This document shows, piece after piece, positions 14,042-16,974 of a stretch of DNA of 16,974 nucleotides (the stretch's first letter is position 1; every line of letters starts with the position of its first letter). Under the pieces are notes generated by a model, which ran no database searches, was not told the DNA's origin, and saw nothing but the letters and a program-made list of their open reading frames with translations. The translations under genes and the position numbers were made by a program. This DNA is from Archaeoglobaceae archaeon (GTDB lineage Archaea > Halobacteriota > Archaeoglobi > Archaeoglobales > Archaeoglobaceae), in assembly GCA_027066965.1 (NCBI GenBank), contig JAMOMT010000025.1, positions 1 through 16,974 on the forward strand. The letters run 5' to 3'.

Positions 14042-15097
14042 ATGCTCTACATCGTCTTTCTCACTGCAAGGTGCAACCTGAAATGCAAGTACTGCGGGGG
14101 AAGCATAGACGAGTCAATAATGCCTCCCGAGATAACTTACGACCTTGAAAAGCTGAAGGAGTTCGTGGAGAGGGACGAGGAGGCTGTAATTGCGTTTTAT
14201 GGAGGGGAGCCACTTCTCAGAGCCAGTTTGATGGAAGAGATGATTGACTTAATTAAGGCAAAGCACTACGTTCTCCAAACGAACGGGTTGCTTCTCAAAA
14301 ACGTCAGGAGGAAGTACCTGAAAAAACTCTCAACGATTCTCGTTTCGATTGACGGAGTTAAGGAAGTAAACGACTTTTACAAGGGAGAAGTTTACGATAG
14401 AGTCGTGGAAAACGTCAGGTGGTTGCAGAAGTTTTACGAGGGTGACCTGATTGCCAGGATGGTTGCGAGCGAGAAAACGGACATAGTGAGGGACGTAAAG
14501 CACCTGCTAGGTTTGGGTTTCGACCACGTTCACTGGCAGATAAATGCCGTTTGGAGTCCTGAAGGTCTATGGAAAGACTTCAAAAGTTGGGTCGAGAGGT
14601 ACAACTCCGGTATATCAGAGCTCGTCAGGTGGTGGAGTGAGGAAGTCGAGAAAGGAAACGTTCTTGGGATAGTTCCGATTCTCGGCGTTCTGAGAGCATT
14701 TCTCTTCCACCCGAATCCGAGCCCTCCATGCGGTGCTGGAAAAACAGCTTTTGCCATAACGACCGATGGTAGAATTACTGCCTGCCCGGTTTGTGCCGAC
14801 TTCGAGTGGAATGTTGCCGGCAGCCTGGAAGAGGGGATAAAGAAGATCGTTGAAATCAGAGAACCCTGTGTCAGCTGTGAGTACGGCTTTATCTGTGGTG
14901 GGAGGTGCCTCTTCTTCAACAGGGAGTGGCTGTGGGGGAGGGAGGGTTTCGAGCTCGTCTGTAAAACGTGCAAACACCTAATCGAAGAGGTGAGAATGGC
15001 TATTCCTTCGGTTCTCAGGGCAGTTGAGGAGGGGTTACTGGAGATGAGAGACCTCTACTATCCGCCGTTCAACAACACGACGGAGATAATTCCTTAG
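14042..15097 (+). CDS. Radical SAM/SPASM enzyme, AF0577-like putative peptide-modifying family
   Basis: A 351-residue radical SAM enzyme. Cys11, 15 and 18 (CNLKCKYC) bind the SAM-cleaving 4Fe-4S cluster, and FYGGEPLL is the glycine motif. The C-terminal region has a full SPASM pattern for additional clusters: Cys230, Cys248 with TDGRITAC, Cys251, then Cys276-xx-Cys279-x5-Cys285-xxx-Cys289 and Cys307-xx-Cys310. SPASM enzymes commonly modify ribosomal peptides or proteins. I recall an archaeal family named after A. fulgidus AF0577 that starts in the same way, but the substrate is not established. GGTGA lies just before the ATG, and nop5 ends 22 bases upstream, so it is probably in the mptG-nop5 transcript. 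No candidate precursor peptide is visible on either side. Confidence 0.87.
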   Translation: MLYIVFLTARCNLKCKYCGGSIDESIMPPEITYDLEKLKEFVERDEEAVIAFYGGEPLLRASLMEEMIDLIKAKHYVLQTNGLLLKNVRRKYLKKLSTILVSIDGVKEVNDFYKGEVYDRVVENVRWLQKFYEGDLIARMVASEKTDIVRDVKHLLGLGFDHVHWQINAVWSPEGLWKDFKSWVERYNSGISELVRWWSEEVEKGNVLGIVPILGVLRAFLFHPNPSPPCGAGKTAFAITTDGRITACPVCADFEWNVAGSLEEGIKKIVEIREPCVSCEYGFICGGRCLFFNREWLWGREGFELVCKTCKHLIEEVRMAIPSVLRAVEEGLLEMRDLYYPPFNNTTEIIP

Positions 15098-15130
15098 AGC
15101 TTTAGTGGTAATATCCAGTTCTGAGCTAAC

Positions 15131-15166
15131 ATGTAAAAGAAAAATAGCAATAAAATAACAAAAAAT
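15131..15166 (-). terminator. Histone gene terminator, multiple T-tracts
   Basis: On the minus strand, directly after the histone TAA, the sequence runs through T6, T4, T5 and T4 tracts separated by a few bases. This is a strong archaeal oligo-T terminator. The radical SAM gene ends at 15097 on the other strand, so the region is shared by convergent genes and holds no other gene. Confidence 0.6.
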
Positions 15167-15373
15167 TTACAACTCCTTGGCGGCCATCTTTATATCTTCA
15201 GCCTTAACTGTCTTCCTTCCGGCGTGGTTCGCGAGTTCGACAGCCCTCTTCGCAACCTTCATCGCGTAGTCCTCGATAGCCTCTGCGAGAGCCTTCTTTG
15301 CACTCTCGCTAACTCTCTGAGCTCCGGCATTTCTGATTATTCTCTCAACCGGGGCAAGTGGCAATTCACTCAC
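15167..15373 (-). CDS. Archaeal histone (HMf-like histone fold)
   Basis: A 68-residue DNA-packaging protein of the minimal archaeal histone fold without tails. The sequence runs MSELPLAPVERIIRNAG, then RVSESAKKALAEAIEDYA, then HAGRKTVKAEDIKMAAKEL, matching helix 1, helix 2 and helix 3 of HMf-type histones including the conserved AGRKT-ED loop that contacts DNA. It forms dimers and longer polymers around DNA. The start is GTG at 15373: GGAGGTG at 15386-15380 is six bases away, and the protein then begins with the usual xELPLAP. An ATG four bases upstream is out of frame and stops after three codons (ATG AGT GAG TGA), which may temper initiation. The leader is long and may fold (see separate entry). 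Confidence 0.96.
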   Translation of the reverse strand: MSELPLAPVERIIRNAGAQRVSESAKKALAEAIEDYAMKVAKRAVELANHAGRKTVKAEDIKMAAKEL

Positions 15374-15387
15374 TCATACCACCTCCT

Positions 15388-15441
15388 TTAACGGACTTCC
15401 TTCATTGGCCGGCCGGAGATGTTCTCATTCAACCTATTCAT
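15388..15441 (-). CDS. Possible 17-codon upstream reading frame in the histone leader
   Basis: In the predicted leader, ATG at 15441-15439 opens a frame encoding MNRLNENISGRPMKEVR, ending in TAA at 15390-15388. That stop lies next to the histone Shine-Dalgarno sequence, so a ribosome finishing it would be delivered to the histone start. The ribosome site (GCGGG) is poor and the peptide resembles nothing I know. It may be chance. Confidence 0.25.
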   Translation of the reverse strand: MNRLNENISGRPMKEVR

Positions 15442-15468
15442 CCCGCAATCTGTTCAAACTCCCCGGCC
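15407..15468 (-). promoter_or_regulatory. Inverted repeat able to fold in the histone mRNA leader
   Basis: GGCCGG at 15407-15412 pairs with CCGGCC at 15463-15468, and GGAG at 15415-15418 pairs with CTCC at 15459-15462, leaving a two-base bulge and a 40-base loop. The stem is ten pairs, mostly G-C. It would lie in the transcript started from the TATA at 15501-15509 and end about 20 bases before the ribosome site. It could regulate translation or stability; a role as a terminator for the upstream reductase gene is less likely, as no T-tract follows. Confidence 0.45.
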
Positions 15469-15500
15469 GCACTCCGTCTTTCATTTTTCAGGACATCCAT

Positions 15501-15509
15501 TATATAAAT
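15501..15509 (-). promoter_or_regulatory. Histone gene TATA box
   Basis: On the minus strand GATTTATATAATGG contains a near-consensus TATA box, preceded by a purine-rich TAAAGA that fits a TFB recognition element. Transcription would start about 25 bases downstream, near 15480, giving a leader of roughly 105 bases before the histone GTG. That is unusually long beside the leaderless genes elsewhere in the window. Confidence 0.6.
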
Positions 15510-15548
15510 CTTTAGGTTGTAACGCTTTCTGGTGTCCCTAATTCGCCC

Positions 15549-15576
15549 GATGAGTTAGGTGGTGGCTTGACTCATC
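15549..15576 (-). terminator. Seven-base inverted repeat overlapping the nrdJ stop codon
   Basis: GATGAGT (15549-15555) and ACTCATC (15570-15576) are perfect complements with a 14-base loop, and the right arm covers two bases of the nrdJ TGA. It may be a 3'-end hairpin of the reductase mRNA. No clear T-run follows, so its role as a terminator is tentative. Confidence 0.35.
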
Positions 15577-16974
15577 ATCCGCACCGGGTATATCCGCACA
15601 CTCTGCAAACCATGCAACCTTCTCCATATTCAAGCACATTACCACACTCAGGACAGACTCCTCCTATGAGTTTAGTCTTCTGCCTTCCTTTTTTCCCTTT
15701 TTCCTCCATAAACTCCGTTAGCGGTTTTATTCCGTCAGTTCTGCGCCTGGTGTACTCTCCTCTAAGGTACTTTTCCAGAACTTTTGCAACACCATCAGCA
15801 CAGGAGGTTATTATCTCGCCGTCGTCGAAGCCTATCGAGGGGCACCTTATACCTTTGAGCTGCCTAATTAGAGCGTACGGGTTTATTTGACTCCTTAAGG
15901 CAACGCTGAGTAGTCTGCCTATAGCTTCGGTCTGAGAAGCAGCACATCCACCGCTCTTTCCGAGCTGGACGAACACCTCAGCTATTCCATACTCGTCTTC
16001 GTTTATTGTGACATACAGAGATCCGCAACCCGTCTTTGTCTCTATGGTCGTTCCAGTCGTAACCTTCGGGCGAGGTCTCGGCTCTATGTAGCCAGTCTTT
16101 ACGATCCTGCCCCTTATCTCTTCCTTTGCCCTCTCTTTCTCCTCTTTCTTCTTCTTTGCGAGAGCCAGAACTTGCTCCTCTCTGCTGCCGTCTCTATAGA
16201 CGGTTATTCCTTTGCATCCAAGCTCGTAAGCGAGCAGAAAGGCCGTCTCAACATCAGCCTTTGTAGCGTGATTCGGCATGTTTATCGTCTTTGAGACGGC
16301 GTTGTCCGTGTACTTCTGGAAAGCTGCCTGCATTCTAACGTGCCACTCTGGAGAGATGTCGAGAGCACACTTGAAGACTCTCCTGATATCCTCTGGTATC
16401 TCCTCTATCTCCTGAATGCTTCCCTCCTCGCATATTTTCTCGAGGATCTCCTCGCTGTACAGGCCGAGCTGCTTGAGCGTTTCTTCGAATATCGGGTTAA
16501 CTTCAAAGAACTCCTCCCCATCGAGGATGTGCATTCTCTTAAATGCGAGAGCGTAAACGGGCTCTATGCCCGAGGAACAGCCGGCGATTATGCTTATAGT
16601 TCCAGTCGGAGCTATGGTGGTCGTCGTCGCATTCCTCATCTTTATTCCCTTCTTTTCCCAGACGCTTCCCTTCCAGTTTGGAAATACGCCTCTCTCCTCT
16701 GCGAGCTGCTGAGATGCCTTGTGAGACTCGCTCTGGATGAATGACATCAGCCTTTCGGCTATCTCGAGAGCTTCCTCGCTGTCGTAAGGCACTTTCATTT
16801 TGAAGAGCGCATCTGCAAAACCCATTATTCCGAGCCCTATCTTCCTGTTTGCTAGGGTTTTCTCCTCTATCTCAGGCAATGGGTAGGAGTTAACGTCTAT
16901 AACGTCGTCGAGGAAGCGGGTTGCTAGGTGAACAACTTCTCTAAGCCTCTCCCAGTCGAAGTCTTTTCCTTTAA
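15575..16974 (-). CDS. nrdJ: Adenosylcobalamin-dependent (class II) ribonucleotide reductase, C-terminal part (cut by window edge)
   Basis: Reduces ribonucleotides to deoxyribonucleotides using a radical from coenzyme B12, so it works with or without oxygen. The frame is open to the right edge; 465 C-terminal residues are visible, and the N-terminal catalytic part lies outside. Segments typical of NrdJ include LATRFLDDVIDVN, NRKIGLGIMGFADAL, NATTTTIAPTGTIS with AGCSSGIEP, and SKTINMPNHAT. Then come a Lys/Glu-rich linker and a TSCPD-type domain (TGCGSLYVTIN, GGCAASQTEAIGRLLS, RCPSIGF). The chain ends in a cysteine-rich zinc-ribbon-like tail (CPECGNVLEYGEGCMVC and CGYTRCG) that probably carries the dithiol for re-reduction. 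A TTG at 16879 is not the start, because the conserved sequence continues upstream of it. The gene reads toward the histone gene, 201 bases away. Confidence 0.94.
   Translation of the reverse strand, partial: KGKDFDWERLREVVHLATRFLDDVIDVNSYPLPEIEEKTLANRKIGLGIMGFADALFKMKVPYDSEEALEIAERLMSFIQSESHKASQQLAEERGVFPNWKGSVWEKKGIKMRNATTTTIAPTGTISIIAGCSSGIEPVYALAFKRMHILDGEEFFEVNPIFEETLKQLGLYSEEILEKICEEGSIQEIEEIPEDIRRVFKCALDISPEWHVRMQAAFQKYTDNAVSKTINMPNHATKADVETAFLLAYELGCKGITVYRDGSREEQVLALAKKKKEEKERAKEEIRGRIVKTGYIEPRPRPKVTTGTTIETKTGCGSLYVTINEDEYGIAEVFVQLGKSGGCAASQTEAIGRLLSVALRSQINPYALIRQLKGIRCPSIGFDDGEIITSCADGVAKVLEKYLRGEYTRRRTDGIKPLTEFMEEKGKKGRQKTKLIGGVCPECGNVLEYGEGCMVCRVCGYTRCG

Noticed and set aside
15567..15890. 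Open frame of 107 codons on the plus strand
   Set aside because: It is antisense to the cysteine-rich C-terminal part of nrdJ, and its Pro/Ser/His-rich translation mirrors that gene.
1..16974. CRISPR array, insertion sequence, integrase or recent island
   Set aside because: No regularly spaced repeats, transposase motifs or terminal repeats were seen, and codon use and purine bias look even across the genes.

Overview
The window looks like chromosomal DNA of a hyperthermophilic euryarchaeon, most likely a member of the Archaeoglobales. The reasons are the following. The Hel308 helicase reads very close to my memory of the Archaeoglobus fulgidus protein. The Nop5 is the short form that I recall from A. 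fulgidus. There are archaeal-only genes (RNase P component 4, a histone, a methanopterin-biosynthesis beta-RFAP synthase, an archaeal-type CDP-alcohol phosphotransferase). Coding strands are purine-rich with many AGA/AGG arginine codons, and several promoters are TATA-type and placed so that transcripts would be leaderless. No tRNA, rRNA, CRISPR array, insertion sequence or phage gene was seen, and no gene-free gap exceeds 300 bases.

Layout: (1) 1-600, minus: the N-terminal 200 codons of adenylosuccinate synthetase (purA), cut by the window edge. (2) 791-5878, plus: a possible DNA-repair block of two SF2 helicases, Hel308 and a MrfA/Hrq1-like helicase with Zn-binding ends, separated by a small helical protein of unknown function. 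(3) 5911-6393, plus: a 3-isopropylmalate dehydratase small subunit. (4) 6506-7728: two regulators facing away from each other, NikR (minus) and an Lrp/AsnC protein with a cysteine-rich tail (plus). (5) 7868-8425: an archaetidylinositol-phosphate-synthase-like membrane enzyme. (6) 8538-11438: a tight three-gene unit of a DHH phosphoesterase, an alkaline-phosphatase-superfamily phosphodiesterase and APS kinase. The last two overlap by four bases. (7) 11539-12152: RNase P component 4 and a two-helix DUF4405-like membrane protein. (8) 12276-15097: beta-RFAP synthase, Nop5 and a radical SAM/SPASM enzyme, overlapping or closely spaced. (9) 15167-16974, minus: an archaeal histone with a structured-looking leader, preceded by the C-terminal part of a B12-dependent class II ribonucleotide reductase that runs off the right edge.

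Most genes are housekeeping. The most interesting proposal is region 6. APS kinase makes PAPS, sulfotransferases turn PAPS into pAp, and some DHH proteins hydrolyse pAp. The unit could therefore be a sulfonucleotide production and clean-up module, with the phosphodiesterase acting on a sulfate or phosphate ester. This is inference from family and spacing, not proof. Other points of interest are the missing fibrillarin gene after nop5, the orphan peptide-modifying-type radical SAM enzyme, the Cys-tailed Lrp regulator beside NikR, and the histone leader with a hairpin and small upstream reading frames.
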